Shown: positions 1 through 8,462 of the stretch, piece after piece
How positions within the stretch are numbered: the stretch's first letter is position 1
Layout: every line of letters begins with the position of its first letter
Assembly: GCA_016703105.1 (NCBI GenBank)
Contig: JADJCS010000004.1
Span: forward strand, 347,618 to 411,617
Reading direction: 5' to 3'
DNA length: 64,000 nt
From: Flavobacteriales bacterium
Lineage (GTDB): Bacteria; Bacteroidota; Bacteroidia; Flavobacteriales_F; PHOS-HE28
Notes under the pieces: generated by a model
What the model saw: the letters and a program-made list of their open reading frames with translations, nothing else
What the model was told of the DNA's origin: nothing
Database searches by the model: none
Position numbers and translations under genes: made by a program

Positions 1-41
1 GCGTTGCCGCCGGAGCACCGGAGCCCACTTGGGGGTTTGGT

Positions 42-49
42 TACTTTCG
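42..49 (+). promoter_or_regulatory. Putative -7 promoter box before TonB-dependent receptor
   Basis: TACTTTCG matches the Bacteroidota -7 consensus TAnnTTTG with one mismatch. It ends 7 bases before the ATG at 57, so transcription would start almost at the start codon. No TTG sits at the expected distance upstream. Confidence 0.45.
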
Positions 50-56
50 GCGCACC

Positions 57-2453
57 ATGAGGAACCGCTTCGCATTGCTCTCCTTTGGGTTCATCGGCCT
101 GCTGCAGGCCCAACAAGCCACCGTTACCGGCCGGGTCACCGATGCCCTTGCGGGCACCACCCTGATCGGGGTGAACGTGATCGCTGGGCCCGGCTTGGGC
201 ACGGCCACCGATGCCGACGGCAACTACCGTTTGACCCTGGACCCGGGTGACCGCACCATCACGTTCAGCTTTCTGGGCTTCATGAGCGAAACGCGCAAGG
301 TCACCCTTGCCGCTGGTCAGCAGGAACAAGTGGATATCAAGCTGAACACGGCCGCCACCCAACTGGACATGGTGGTGGTAACGGCAGGGAAGTTCGAGCA
401 GCGGGTGGGGGAGGTGAGCCAGAGCCTCAGTGTGTTGCGTCCCGAGGTGATCCAGAACAAGAACATCACCAACGTAAGCGAAGTGCTTGCCCAGGTGCCG
501 GGCGTGGTGATCATCGATGAGGATCCGCAGATCCGCGCCAGCAGCGGTTTCAGTTACGGCGCGGGGAGCCGGGTCATGGTCCTGGTGGACGACCTGCCTG
601 TATTGAGCGGTGACATCGGCCGTACCTCGTGGTCTTTGATCCCCACGGAGAACCTGGAGCAGTTGGAAGTGATCAAAGGTGCCTCCTCCGTGCTTTACGG
701 CAGCGCGGCCTTGAGCGGGGTGATCAACGTGCGCACGGCCTATCCGAAGGAAGAGCCCACGACCCGTGTGAACGTGTTCGCGGGCATGTACGATGGGCCC
801 AGGAACAAAGCCGCGAACGTGTACGAGGGCCGCAACCAAGGCATGGCGGGCACCAATTTCTTCCACTCGCAGCGGTTCGGGCAGTGGGATGTGGTGCTGG
901 GGGCGAATTTGGTGTGGGACGAAGGTTTCCTTGGACCTGAATCCGTGGGCAAGGACACGTTGAACCGGGATGACCCCAAGTACAGCGAGCCTGCGGGGTA
1001 CGATCGCCGGGTGCGCTTGAACGGGGGCGTGCGGTACCGCCACAAGAAGGTGAAAGGCCTGAACTACGGCATCAATGCGAACGCTGTTCGGGCGGAGAAC
1101 ACCAGCGTGTTCATTTGGGATGATTCGGACACGAACATCTATCGCGCGGAGAACGGAACCGTGACCCACACGCGTGGCTTCCAGTATTACGTCGATCCCT
1201 ACATCAACTATCTGAGCGCTCAGCGCACAAGGCATAGCCTGCGCGGCCGTTACCTCAGTCAGGCTTTTGATAACAGTGGGAACCAAAGCAACGCCAGCCA
1301 CTTCATCTATGGCGAATACCAGGTGCAGCAACGCCTCGATCTATGGGGCGAAACAGTGCTTACCGGAGGTTTGGTCGGCCAGAGCACACGCTCCTTCGCG
1401 GACCTGTACAATGGGAACCCCGATGGCAGCAGTGAGAACATGGCCTTGAACACATCGGCCTACTTGCAGGTGGACAAGAAGTTCTTCAAGGAGCGATTGG
1501 TGCTGAGCGGTGGAGTGCGGTATGAGAGCTTCAAGGTGAACGACGATCAGCAGAGCGTGCCAGTATACCGCGCGGGTGCTACGGGGCGAGTAGCGCGCGG
1601 CACCTTTTTGCGGGCCAGCTATGGCCAGGGCTACCGGTTCCCCACCATTGGTGAGCGCTATATCAATACGAACGTGGGCCAGTTGAACATCTTCCCCAAC
1701 CCGGGCCTGAAACCCGAGGAAAGCTGGAACGTGGAAGGCGGCATTAAGCAGGGCTTCAAAGTGGGCGGCTTCACCGGCTACCTGGACCTGGTCGCCTTCC
1801 AGCAGGATTTCCAGAACTACATCGAGTTCACCTTCGGGTTCTGGAAGCTGAACCCCCAGGACCTCCTGAGTGGGATCGGTTTCAAGTCGGTCAACACAGG
1901 CGGTGCGAGGGTTCGTGGTCTGGAGGCAGAGTTGGCTGGAAAAGGAAAGATCGGCAACGTGGATCTAGCTATTTTGATGGGCTACACTTGGACGAAGCCC
2001 GTTTCCACAACTCCGCGCCAGGACTATGCTACACCGGCCGTCACTACCATCCCGGCCTATGATTATGTGAACACCAGCTACGACACCACAGGCTACTTGC
2101 TGAAGTTCCGCGTGCAACACCTCTTCCGGGCCGATGTGCAAGCCGAGTACTGGAAGCTCTTCGCCGGGGTGAGCGTTCGTTACAATAGCCATGTGCGTAA
2201 CATCGACAAGGTCTTCGTCACCTTGGACGAGACCACCAGCGAAGCATCTGCACTGCGCACCGGCGTGGGCGATTGGATGCGCACGCACAAGACCGGCGAC
2301 ACCATCCTGGACGCCCGCATCGGCTTCAAGTTGGGCGAGAACAACCGCATCGCCTTCATCGTGAACAACCTCACGAACCTCACTTACGCCATCCGCCCGC
2401 TGAGCGTGGAGTCACCGCGTACGTTCCAGCTCCAGTTGAGCCGTTCCATCTAG
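57..2453 (+). CDS. TonB-dependent outer-membrane receptor
   Basis: This is a 798-residue outer-membrane receptor that should import a ligand using TonB energy. A signal peptide (about 1–18, ending near LLQAQQ) is followed by a carboxypeptidase-like regulatory domain (about 22–105, with GRVTDALAGTTLIGVNV and TDADGNYRL). Then come a plug domain (about 110–235, with VLVDDLPVLSGDIG and IEVIKG-type GASSVLYGSAALSGVINV) and a beta barrel to the C-terminal phenylalanine-rich strand. The plug lacks an obvious ligand signature; the plug and barrel resemble the iron/cobalamin receptor class rather than a SusC of more than 1000 residues, and no SusD partner follows. The ATG at 57 gives a clean signal peptide. 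The stop codon overlaps the first base of the repeat element at 2453. The substrate cannot be told from sequence alone. Confidence 0.93.
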   Translation: MRNRFALLSFGFIGLLQAQQATVTGRVTDALAGTTLIGVNVIAGPGLGTATDADGNYRLTLDPGDRTITFSFLGFMSETRKVTLAAGQQEQVDIKLNTAATQLDMVVVTAGKFEQRVGEVSQSLSVLRPEVIQNKNITNVSEVLAQVPGVVIIDEDPQIRASSGFSYGAGSRVMVLVDDLPVLSGDIGRTSWSLIPTENLEQLEVIKGASSVLYGSAALSGVINVRTAYPKEEPTTRVNVFAGMYDGPRNKAANVYEGRNQGMAGTNFFHSQRFGQWDVVLGANLVWDEGFLGPESVGKDTLNRDDPKYSEPAGYDRRVRLNGGVRYRHKKVKGLNYGINANAVRAENTSVFIWDDSDTNIYRAENGTVTHTRGFQYYVDPYINYLSAQRTRHSLRGRYLSQAFDNSGNQSNASHFIYGEYQVQQRLDLWGETVLTGGLVGQSTRSFADLYNGNPDGSSENMALNTSAYLQVDKKFFKERLVLSGGVRYESFKVNDDQQSVPVYRAGATGRVARGTFLRASYGQGYRFPTIGERYINTNVGQLNIFPNPGLKPEESWNVEGGIKQGFKVGGFTGYLDLVAFQQDFQNYIEFTFGFWKLNPQDLLSGIGFKSVNTGGARVRGLEAELAGKGKIGNVDLAILMGYTWTKPVSTTPRQDYATPAVTTIPAYDYVNTSYDTTGYLLKFRVQHLFRADVQAEYWKLFAGVSVRYNSHVRNIDKVFVTLDETTSEASALRTGVGDWMRTHKTGDTILDARIGFKLGENNRIAFIVNNLTNLTYAIRPLSVESPRTFQLQLSRSI

Positions 2454-2614
2454 AGGCTGTCTCGAAAATGCTTTTGGTAGTGAACGAGAGATATTTTGGG
2501 CCCAGGCGTGGCGCGAAGACCGAGCATAGTCGGGTATTCTGTGAGGCTCTTCGCAACAAAGCATGGGCGCGAACGACCCGAGTGCAGCCCGAAGGGTATT
2601 TTTGAGATAGCATC
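2453..2614. mobile_element. MITE-like/REP-like repeat element with 19-base terminal inverted repeats
   Basis: Positions 2453–2471 and 2596–2614 form imperfect terminal inverted repeats that match at 15 of 19 positions (left GAGGCTGTCTCGAAAATGC; right, reversed, GATGCTATCTCAAAAATAC). Inside lies a hairpin with stem GCGAAGA (2513–2519) against TCTTCGC (2548–2554), and within that a smaller stem CCGA (2520–2523) against TCGG (2530–2533). No transposase is encoded. I recall similar intergenic elements from other Bacteroidota, but could not search. The left end uses the last base of the receptor stop codon and the right end stops 5 bases before kdsB. Confidence 0.6.
2597..2604 (+). promoter_or_regulatory. 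Putative -7 box for kdsB inside the repeat end
   Basis: TATTTTTG is a perfect TAnnTTTG match inside the right terminal repeat of the 2453–2614 element. It ends 15 bases before the GTG start of kdsB. No TTG is seen about 19 bases upstream. Confidence 0.45.
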
Positions 2615-2619
2615 TAACT

Positions 2620-3366
2620 GTGCGCATCCTTGGTGTCATTCCCGCGCGGTACGGTAGCAGTCGCCTGCCAGGCAAGGTGCTGCTCGATATCGGCGGGCGC
2701 AGCATGTTGCAGCGCGTTTTTGATCAAGCGGTGTTGAGCCGATATCTTACCGATGTGGTGATCGCCACGGACGACGAGCGCGTGATGCACCATGCCGAAA
2801 GCTTCGGCGCGCATGCGGTGATGACCTCGCCCGGCCATCCCAGTGGCACGGACCGTTGCCAGGAGGCGTGGGTGAAGGCTAGGGGCGGCCACGAAGGCGT
2901 GGTGAACATCCAGGGCGATGAACCCTTCCTGGACCCGGCACAGATCGATCAGGTCTGTGAAGTGCTACGTGCTGGCATCGCGTCGATAGCCACGCTGGCC
3001 AAGGCCATTGTTACCGATGCCGAACTGGATGACCCCGGTGAGGCGCACCTGGTCGTGGACAAGCACATGAACGCATTGTACTTCAGCCGTGCGGCCATTC
3101 CCTTCCTGCGGGAACGGGTGGCCGGGGTGCGGCATGTACACTTCCCCTTCCTGAAGCATATCGGCATCTATGGGTATCGACAGGAGGTACTGGCCCAGCT
3201 CGTGGCCCTTCGTCCTTCGCCCTTGGAACAGGCCGAGCGGCTCGAGCAATTGCGATGGTTGGAGAACGGCTACCGCATCACCGTGGCGATCACGGACCAT
3301 GAGAGCTTCTGTGTGGATACGGACGCTGACCTGGAAGAGGCACGCAGGCGGGTTCGGGGGTTGTAA
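2620..3366 (+). CDS. kdsB: 3-deoxy-manno-octulosonate cytidylyltransferase
   Basis: CMP-Kdo synthetase activates Kdo with CTP in the cytoplasm for lipopolysaccharide inner-core synthesis. The 248-residue length is normal for the family. The N-terminal nucleotide-binding loop IPARYGSSRLPGKVL (7–21), the PSGTDR motif (about 91–96) and NIQGDEPFL (about 112–120) are all present. The start is GTG at 2620: the product then begins MRILGVIPARYG, the usual family start, and no ATG fits. It lies 5 bases after the repeat element, which seems to supply its -7 box. It is separated by 14 bases from the next gene. Confidence 0.96.
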   Translation: MRILGVIPARYGSSRLPGKVLLDIGGRSMLQRVFDQAVLSRYLTDVVIATDDERVMHHAESFGAHAVMTSPGHPSGTDRCQEAWVKARGGHEGVVNIQGDEPFLDPAQIDQVCEVLRAGIASIATLAKAIVTDAELDDPGEAHLVVDKHMNALYFSRAAIPFLRERVAGVRHVHFPFLKHIGIYGYRQEVLAQLVALRPSPLEQAERLEQLRWLENGYRITVAITDHESFCVDTDADLEEARRRVRGL

Positions 3367-3380
3367 TTTGGCGCCGTTCC

Positions 3381-4511
3381 ATGGGCATCGAGCGCGACAT
3401 CCACGACCTGTTGTACCATCACGATTGCGTGATCGTGCCCCAGTTCGGCGGTTTCCTCACGCATTACCGCCCGGCCCGTCTGGATGAGGCGCGGCAAGTT
3501 GTGCATCCTCCGAGCAAGGACCTGAGTTTCAATCGTCATTTGGTGCGCAACGACGGCCTGCTGGCGGACCGCCTGGCGAGGCGGGAGACCATCGCCTTCG
3601 ATGACGCGGGCGCGCGCATCGCTGGGGAGGTGCGCGGTTGGCGCGAGAAGATGGAACGTGAAGGTCGTTTGGAGATCGGACGTGTCGGCACCTTCTTTAC
3701 TGATGCGGAGGGCAACCTGCAGTTCGAGCCGGACCGCCGGGTGAACTTTTTGCGCGACGCTTTCGGCCTGCGGCCGGTAAGCGCGATCCCCGTCCCGCGC
3801 GCAGCTACCGTCGCCCCGGCCGCCCCGGCGGCGGGCATTGCCCCGGTAGTGCGCACGTTGCGCCCACCCGAGCCGGTCCCTACGGTGAACGCCGGGCACC
3901 CTGAAGAAGAAGCGAACGAGCGCCGTATGCCTTGGTTGTGGGCCGCTGCCGGTACTGCGGCGGTGTTGTTCCTCACCGCGGCCTACTTCACCATCCAGGC
4001 GAGGCCGGATACCGTACAGTGGAGCGGGCTGGACCTGTTCACGAACGCCCCGGCAGCCCGTTACCGGCCCCAGGCAACGCTACCCACCGCCCAGGTCCCG
4101 GACCCCATGGAAGAAATGATGGAACCCGTCGGCGCGGGCATTGTATTCCTCCCGCTCACCGGGGATGTGGAGCACCCTTTACCAGTGGACCTCGGCGACC
4201 CCCTTGCCGAAGTCTCCGCAGTGGACAGTACCCATGTCGCCACGCCGGTCGTACCCTCGTCCAATAACCCGAGCGCACCTTCCACCGAAGGCCGCTACCA
4301 TGTGATCGGCGGCTGCTTCAGTATCAAGGAGAACGCGGACCGGTTCATCGAGGATCAAGTCTCGAAAGGCCATGCCGCCCACCTGATCGATCAGCACCGA
4401 GGGCTCTACCGCGTGGCCATCCATAGCTACGCACGCCGCACCGAGGCGATCGAAGCCATGGAGGCCCTCCGACAGGGAGAAGCCGAGGGGGCCTGGCTGC
4501 TCGTTCAGTGA
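3381..4511 (+). CDS. HU-CCDC81 and SPOR domain-containing membrane protein
   Basis: This 376-residue protein has an N-terminal HU/CCDC81-type region (about 1–130, beginning MGIERDIHDLLYHHDCVIVP and containing QFGGFLTHYRPAR). A Pro/Ala-rich linker follows, then one membrane helix (about 183–206), a second linker, and a C-terminal SPOR domain (about 303–376, from GRYHVIGGCFSIKENADRF). SPOR domains bind denuded peptidoglycan glycan strands, often at division sites. The order HU–TM–SPOR is a Bacteroidota arrangement. The HU part would be cytoplasmic and the SPOR part periplasmic. A link between nucleoid and division septum is inferred from the domains only. Confidence 0.85.
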   Translation: MGIERDIHDLLYHHDCVIVPQFGGFLTHYRPARLDEARQVVHPPSKDLSFNRHLVRNDGLLADRLARRETIAFDDAGARIAGEVRGWREKMEREGRLEIGRVGTFFTDAEGNLQFEPDRRVNFLRDAFGLRPVSAIPVPRAATVAPAAPAAGIAPVVRTLRPPEPVPTVNAGHPEEEANERRMPWLWAAAGTAAVLFLTAAYFTIQARPDTVQWSGLDLFTNAPAARYRPQATLPTAQVPDPMEEMMEPVGAGIVFLPLTGDVEHPLPVDLGDPLAEVSAVDSTHVATPVVPSSNNPSAPSTEGRYHVIGGCFSIKENADRFIEDQVSKGHAAHLIDQHRGLYRVAIHSYARRTEAIEAMEALRQGEAEGAWLLVQ

Positions 4512-4537
4512 GCGTGCGCGCGGAGCCTCCACGAAGC

Positions 4538-4545
4538 TACTTTTG
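4538..4545 (+). promoter_or_regulatory. Putative -7 promoter box
   Basis: TACTTTTG matches TAnnTTTG exactly. It lies 22 bases before the ATG at 4568, supporting that start over the longer reading frame from 4508. Confidence 0.5.
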
Positions 4546-4567
4546 CGCCCCCTGTTCAATACCCGCC

Positions 4568-4963
4568 ATGCGCTCGTTGGAACTAAAAGCCTGCCACATC
4601 GATCTGCTCGAAGGGGATATCGCGCATGTGCATTTCCGCGATGGGCACCTGGTAACGCCCGAAGAGGTCCACCTGATGTTCGAGGCCATCGCTGCGGAAC
4701 GCGGAGGGCGCAAAGTGCTGCTGCTGGTGAGCGTGGGCGAAGGCACCACCATGACCGGGGAAGCACGCACCTATGCGAGCAGTCCCGAGAGCAATGCGTA
4801 CGTAGCGGCCGATGCCATCATCGTGCGCGACTTCAGCCATAACCTCGCGGCCAATGTGTTCGTGCGCCATAACAAGCCCACACGCCCGATCCAAATGTTC
4901 GGCGACAAGGCGAGCGCGGTAGAATGGTTGACCCAACACCACGACCTGATCGATCCCACATGA
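4568..4963 (+). CDS. STAS/SpoIIAA-like small cytoplasmic protein
   Basis: This is a 131-residue soluble protein. It alternates strands and helices in a way that resembles the STAS/SEC14-like fold seen in DUF7793-type proteins of Bacteroidota (HVHFRDGHLVTPEEV, GRKVLLLVSVGEG, ADAIIVRDFSHNLAANVF, then IQMFGDKASAVEWL at the end). The frame is open from 4508, but ATG 4568 follows a good -7 box and removes a Cys/Pro-rich unlikely N-terminus. Its TGA overlaps the ATG of the next gene, so the two are probably translationally coupled. The fold assignment is tentative and no function is claimed. Confidence 0.7.
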   Translation: MRSLELKACHIDLLEGDIAHVHFRDGHLVTPEEVHLMFEAIAAERGGRKVLLLVSVGEGTTMTGEARTYASSPESNAYVAADAIIVRDFSHNLAANVFVRHNKPTRPIQMFGDKASAVEWLTQHHDLIDPT

Positions 4964-5604
4964 TGCGCACCGCGTTCGCCTCCATCGCTCTTACGTTGCT
5001 GCTGACCAATGCTCAGGCGCAGGTCGTTGTTGAACCGGCGGCCCTCACTCTGCGGCTCGCCAAGTGCGAGGTCACCTGCCTGGCGTTGGCCCCGAAAGGC
5101 GATCGGATCCTGATCGGCACCGACAAGGGCGCCGAGCTATGGGATATCCAGAGCGCGAAGAAGGTGCAGACGTTCGTCTACAACGAGGACGGCAGCAGCA
5201 CCGTGTACCACGCCGCCTTCAATGAGAACGGGGAGTATGTGGTCTTGATCGGCCACAGCGGCAAGCGCGTGGTGGGTGATGTGAAGAACGGTAAGATGGA
5301 CCGTGTACTGAACACCTACACCTGGCTCCCCGATCCACGGGCCGTGAAAGCCATGGGTTTCGACATGAAGAACTCCACCTTCGACCGCTTCTATCAGCAG
5401 ATGCAAGCCAAGCACGGGTAGATCACCGCGAGATCGGGAGCGAAAGGGATCGTGGAATTCAGCGACGTGACCGGCCAGGTCGTGCAAACCCTCACCTTCC
5501 CGGAGAACAAGGACCAGCACCACAAAGCGCCCTGCCTCTTCATGGATGGGCAGTTCGTGACCGGGACAGATGATGGACGCGTGCTTTTCTACACGTTGAA
5601 ATGA
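4960..5604 (+). pseudogene. WD40-like exported protein interrupted by in-frame TAG
   Basis: A signal peptide (MMRTAFASIALTLLLTNAQA) precedes beta-propeller-like repeats such as VTCLALAPKGDRILIGTDKG followed by AELWDIQ. Reading stops at TAG 5419–5421 after MQAKHG. The same frame then stays open for 60 codons, with propeller-like text (GIVEFSDVTGQVVQTLTF, FVTGTDDGRVLFYTLK), to TGA 5602–5604. That TGA overlaps the ATG of the thioesterase (ATGA at 5601). The continuation and coupling imply one ancestral gene of about 214 codons with a single-base nonsense change or a read error. Without readthrough the product is 153 residues and lacks the last blade. Confidence 0.75.
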
Positions 5605-6119
5605 GCGCGTTGCCCGCCCGTCCGGTCAGCGACAGCCTCTCGGAGACCACCCACTTCGTGTTGCCGAACGACACGAACACGATGGGTAACCTGTTCGGTG
5701 GACGCCTGCTGCAATGGCTGGATATCTCCTGCGCCATCGCGGCCCACCGGCACTGCAAGCGCGTGGTGGTGACCGTCGCGGTGAACCACGTGAGCTTCGA
5801 CCGGCCGATCAAATTGGGCGACCTGGTCACCATCAAGGCCAATGTGAGCCGCGCCTTCGGCACCAGCATGGAAATATGGGCCGATGTGTGGGTGGAGGAC
5901 CAAGTGACCGGCGCCAAGATCGCGTGCAACAGCGCCATTTACACCTTCGTCGCTGTTGATCAGGCTGGCAGAGCCGTCGCTGTGCCGGAAGTGATACCGG
6001 AGACCGAGGAACAACAGAAGCGTTACGATGGTGCCCTACGCCGTCGTCAGCTTCGTTTGATCCTCAGCGGCAAGATGAAGCCCGGCGAGGCCACCGAGCT
6101 GAAGGCGTTGTTCGACTAG
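5601..6119 (+). CDS. Acyl-CoA thioesterase, hotdog fold (YciA/BACH type)
   Basis: The 172-residue protein hydrolyses acyl-CoA to free acid and CoA in the cytoplasm. The N-terminal motif TTHFVLPNDTNTMGNLFGG (about 16–34), with the catalytic-region Asn/Asp and Gly residues, and VAVNHVSFDRPIKLGDLV (about 59–76) are the signatures of the YciA/cytosolic acyl-CoA hydrolase group. A charged C-terminal tail (RRRQLRLILSGKM) is common in Bacteroidota members. ATG 5601 overlaps the stop of the WD40-like frame. It converges on the hypothetical gene at 6146, with 26 bases between the stops. Chain-length preference cannot be told. Confidence 0.92.
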   Translation: MSALPARPVSDSLSETTHFVLPNDTNTMGNLFGGRLLQWLDISCAIAAHRHCKRVVVTVAVNHVSFDRPIKLGDLVTIKANVSRAFGTSMEIWADVWVEDQVTGAKIACNSAIYTFVAVDQAGRAVAVPEVIPETEEQQKRYDGALRRRQLRLILSGKMKPGEATELKALFD

Positions 6120-6145
6120 ATCGCGCGCTCTTTCGAGCTGACGGC

Positions 6146-6508
6146 TTAAAGGCTCTCGTCCAAGGTCGCCCCGTCGAAGAACTCCCCGGTGTTCGAATCC
6201 AATGCGCGAAGGCCGAGCGCGTTCAGCAATGCGGCGACGCATGCGGCGCTCTGAACGCCACCATGCACATGCGCCACCATGTAGCGCACCTGCTCGGCAT
6301 CCTCCATGTGGAGTTGGATGCTCAAGTCGATGTCGTCCGAGTTCACGAAGATCCAGTCGGTATCCTGAAGATCGCCGTTCGGTAGCGCCCGGAGGATCCG
6401 CGCCACCACGTCTTCTCGCTCCCCGAGTGGCTTGGGCCGGAAATCCACCGGGATGTCCTTCGCCGAAGCCACATCAGGCAGGTCTTGGATGAAGATGTCC
6501 CAACTCAT
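6146..6508 (-). CDS. Conserved hypothetical protein
   Basis: This encodes a 120-residue soluble acidic protein starting MSWDIFIQDLP. I have seen similar short proteins annotated as hypothetical in diverse bacteria, but know no function. It contains TDWIFVNSDDIDLSIQLHM, VAHVHGG and a C-terminal EFFDGATLDESL. The frame is open further upstream (to 6586), but ATG 6508 overlaps the TGA of the glycosyltransferase (ATGA arrangement), making it the second gene of a two-gene unit. No signal peptide, membrane helix or metal site is seen. Confidence 0.7.
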   Translation of the reverse strand: MSWDIFIQDLPDVASAKDIPVDFRPKPLGEREDVVARILRALPNGDLQDTDWIFVNSDDIDLSIQLHMEDAEQVRYMVAHVHGGVQSAACVAALLNALGLRALDSNTGEFFDGATLDESL

Positions 6509-7491
6509 GCTGCGGATACGTTCGCAAGTGTAGCGATGCGCGGAAGATCCTGGCGCTCCATGCACCGGAAATGGCCCTTCGGACAATGACCGAAACCGAT
6601 CTTGCTACAGGGGCGGCAAGGCAGGTCTAATACTTCGGAGACATGCGCGCGTTCCGGATGCTGCGGGATGTATGGTCCCATGCCGAAAGCGGGAACGGTA
6701 TTGCCCCAAATACTGACCGTCTGCTTGCCGAACGCGCTCGCGATGTGCATGGACCCGCTGTCGTGCGTGATCACGCTCTTCGCTTGGCGGATCAGAGAGG
6801 CGCTGCCGAGGATGGAGTAACGTCCTGTGGCGTCGAACACGCGGCCACCGATGGCATCCGCGATGCGCTGTGCACTGGCACTGTCTTCCGGGCCCCCAAT
6901 GATCACGATGGGGCCTTGGATCTTGCCCGCGAGTTCGATGAGGCGATGATCCGGGAGGCGCTTGGTGTAGTGCGCTGCACCGATGCAAAGCGCGACATAT
7001 CCACTGCGATGCACCGGTGGGAGCGAGCCGAGGTCCACCTCTTGATCGGGTGGAATGAAAAGCTCCAAGCCCTTCCTATCGTTGGTCACACCCAAGTTCG
7101 CCACGCTGCTCAGATAACGATCGACGATGTGCAGCTTAGGCAGGCGACCCACTTTGAAGTTCACCAGCAGCCACTTCTCGATGTTGAGCTTCGGGAAGCT
7201 CTTGGCCTTGACGCCGAGCGCGCGTTTGATGTTCGCCGTGCGCAGGTTGTGATGGAGGTCCACCACATGATCGAACCCTTCCTTCTTCAGTTCGGCGATC
7301 AGGGTGCGGAGGTCAGCGTTAAGCACATGCACGCGGTCCACATGCGGGGAATGCGCCACAAGAGGAGCGAATTCCGCCTTGGTGGCGAAGTGGACCTGCG
7401 CACCAGGCACCTGTTCCTTCAAGCAACGCAGCACCGGGCTCGTGAGCACGATGTCGCCGATGGAACTGAAGCGGAGGACCAGGATCTTCAT
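6505..7491 (-). CDS. Glycosyltransferase family 9 (heptosyltransferase-like)
   Basis: This 328-residue GT-B glycosyltransferase probably adds a sugar to the lipopolysaccharide core from the cytoplasmic face. The start MKILVLRFSSIGDIVLTSPV is the typical GT9 N-terminus. The C-terminal half carries VALCIGAAHYTKRLP, IVIIGGPEDSASA and the nucleotide-sugar motif VITHDSGSMHIASAFGK. Near the end, the Cys-rich LPCRPCSKIGFGHCPKG is common in Bacteroidota GT9 proteins. ATG 7491 is preferred over the open extension to 7581 because a -7 box sits at 7533–7540. The acceptor is unknown. Confidence 0.9.
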   Translation of the reverse strand: MKILVLRFSSIGDIVLTSPVLRCLKEQVPGAQVHFATKAEFAPLVAHSPHVDRVHVLNADLRTLIAELKKEGFDHVVDLHHNLRTANIKRALGVKAKSFPKLNIEKWLLVNFKVGRLPKLHIVDRYLSSVANLGVTNDRKGLELFIPPDQEVDLGSLPPVHRSGYVALCIGAAHYTKRLPDHRLIELAGKIQGPIVIIGGPEDSASAQRIADAIGGRVFDATGRYSILGSASLIRQAKSVITHDSGSMHIASAFGKQTVSIWGNTVPAFGMGPYIPQHPERAHVSEVLDLPCRPCSKIGFGHCPKGHFRCMERQDLPRIATLANVSAA

Positions 7492-7532
7492 GCACGGACC
7501 GCAAATGCGTCTTCGCGAAGGTGGCGGGCGGC

Positions 7533-7540
7533 CAAAAGTA
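7533..7540 (-). promoter_or_regulatory. Putative -7 promoter box for the GT9 gene
   Basis: On the minus strand TACTTTTG matches TAnnTTTG exactly, 41 bases before the ATG at 7491. The rest of the 7492–7694 divergent region holds no gene that I can see. Confidence 0.5.
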
Positions 7541-7694
7541 GGCCGGTAAGCAGGACCGATCCCCGGTGCATTTGCCGCCATGGCGGCAACAGTGTTGGCA
7601 TAAGACCTTCAGGGTTCCTCGGTCCATCCTGTTCCGCGGCGCAACCTTGGCGTCCGTTGCACCGTGGCGGTGAAAACTCCACGATCTTGCGCCG

Positions 7695-8462
7695 ATGTTC
7701 GTCGACACCCACGCCCATCTCTACCACACCCAGTTCGATGGCGACCGGGAGGCCATGCTGCAACGCGCGGCGGATGCCGGAGTGACGAAACTCTTCCTTC
7801 CGAACGTGGATCACGACAGCATCGCTGCCATGCACGCGCTGGCCGATGCGCATCCTGAGCGCTGCTTCCCGATGATGGGCTTGCATCCGTGCAGTGTGGT
7901 CGAACGCAACGACGCCGCGCTCGATGAAGTGGAGAAGCTATTGCGCACCGGACGCTACTGTGCTGTGGGAGAGATCGGTATCGACCTCTATTGGGACAAG
8001 ACCTGGCTGAAACAGCAGCAGGACACCTTCCGCCGGCAGGTCCGCTGGGCGAAGGAGCTTCGGCTACCGATCGTGATCCACTGCCGCGAGAGCTTCGAAG
8101 GAACGATCACCATAGTCGAGGAGGAGAAGGACGAGAACTTGCGAGGCGTCTTCCATTGTTTCAGCGGCACGGCGGAAGAAGGTCGCCGCATCTTGGCTTT
8201 GGACGGTTTCTTGCTCGGCATCGGTGGCGTGATCACTTACCCGAAGAGCGGGCTGGCCCAGGTGATGACCGAACTCGGTCCGGAGCGTTGTGTGCTGGAG
8301 ACGGACGCGCCCTATCTCGCGCCTGTGCCCCATCGCGGTAAGCGGAACGAGAGCAGCTACATTCCTTTGATCGCGGAAGCGCTGGCCCGAGCCACCGACC
8401 GCACCCTAGCGGAGATAGCGTCGATCACCGCGATGAACGCCAATACCCTTTTCGGCCAATGA
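7695..8462 (+). CDS. tatD: TatD family metal-dependent hydrolase/DNase
   Basis: This is a 255-residue TIM-barrel metal-dependent hydrolase with 3'–5' exonuclease activity in characterised relatives. Metal ligands are visible in order: VDTHAHL (3–9), GEIGIDLYWD (about 94–103), IHCRES (about 127–132), FHCFSG (about 152–157) and ETDAPYLAP (about 203–211). The length and motif spacing are normal. Its TGA overlaps the ATG of the asparaginase gene, so the two are likely coupled. This pairing looks like a shared transcript rather than a shared pathway. Confidence 0.94.
   Translation: MFVDTHAHLYHTQFDGDREAMLQRAADAGVTKLFLPNVDHDSIAAMHALADAHPERCFPMMGLHPCSVVERNDAALDEVEKLLRTGRYCAVGEIGIDLYWDKTWLKQQQDTFRRQVRWAKELRLPIVIHCRESFEGTITIVEEEKDENLRGVFHCFSGTAEEGRRILALDGFLLGIGGVITYPKSGLAQVMTELGPERCVLETDAPYLAPVPHRGKRNESSYIPLIAEALARATDRTLAEIASITAMNANTLFGQ

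Noticed and set aside
5419..5421. TAG recoded as an amino acid
   Set aside because: TAG ends other genes in the window at expected family lengths, such as the receptor at 2451 and the vanZ-like gene at 52604, so a general recoding does not fit.
6643..7785. 380-residue open frame on the plus strand
   Set aside because: It is antisense to the GT9 glycosyltransferase and enters tatD out of frame; no family text is present.
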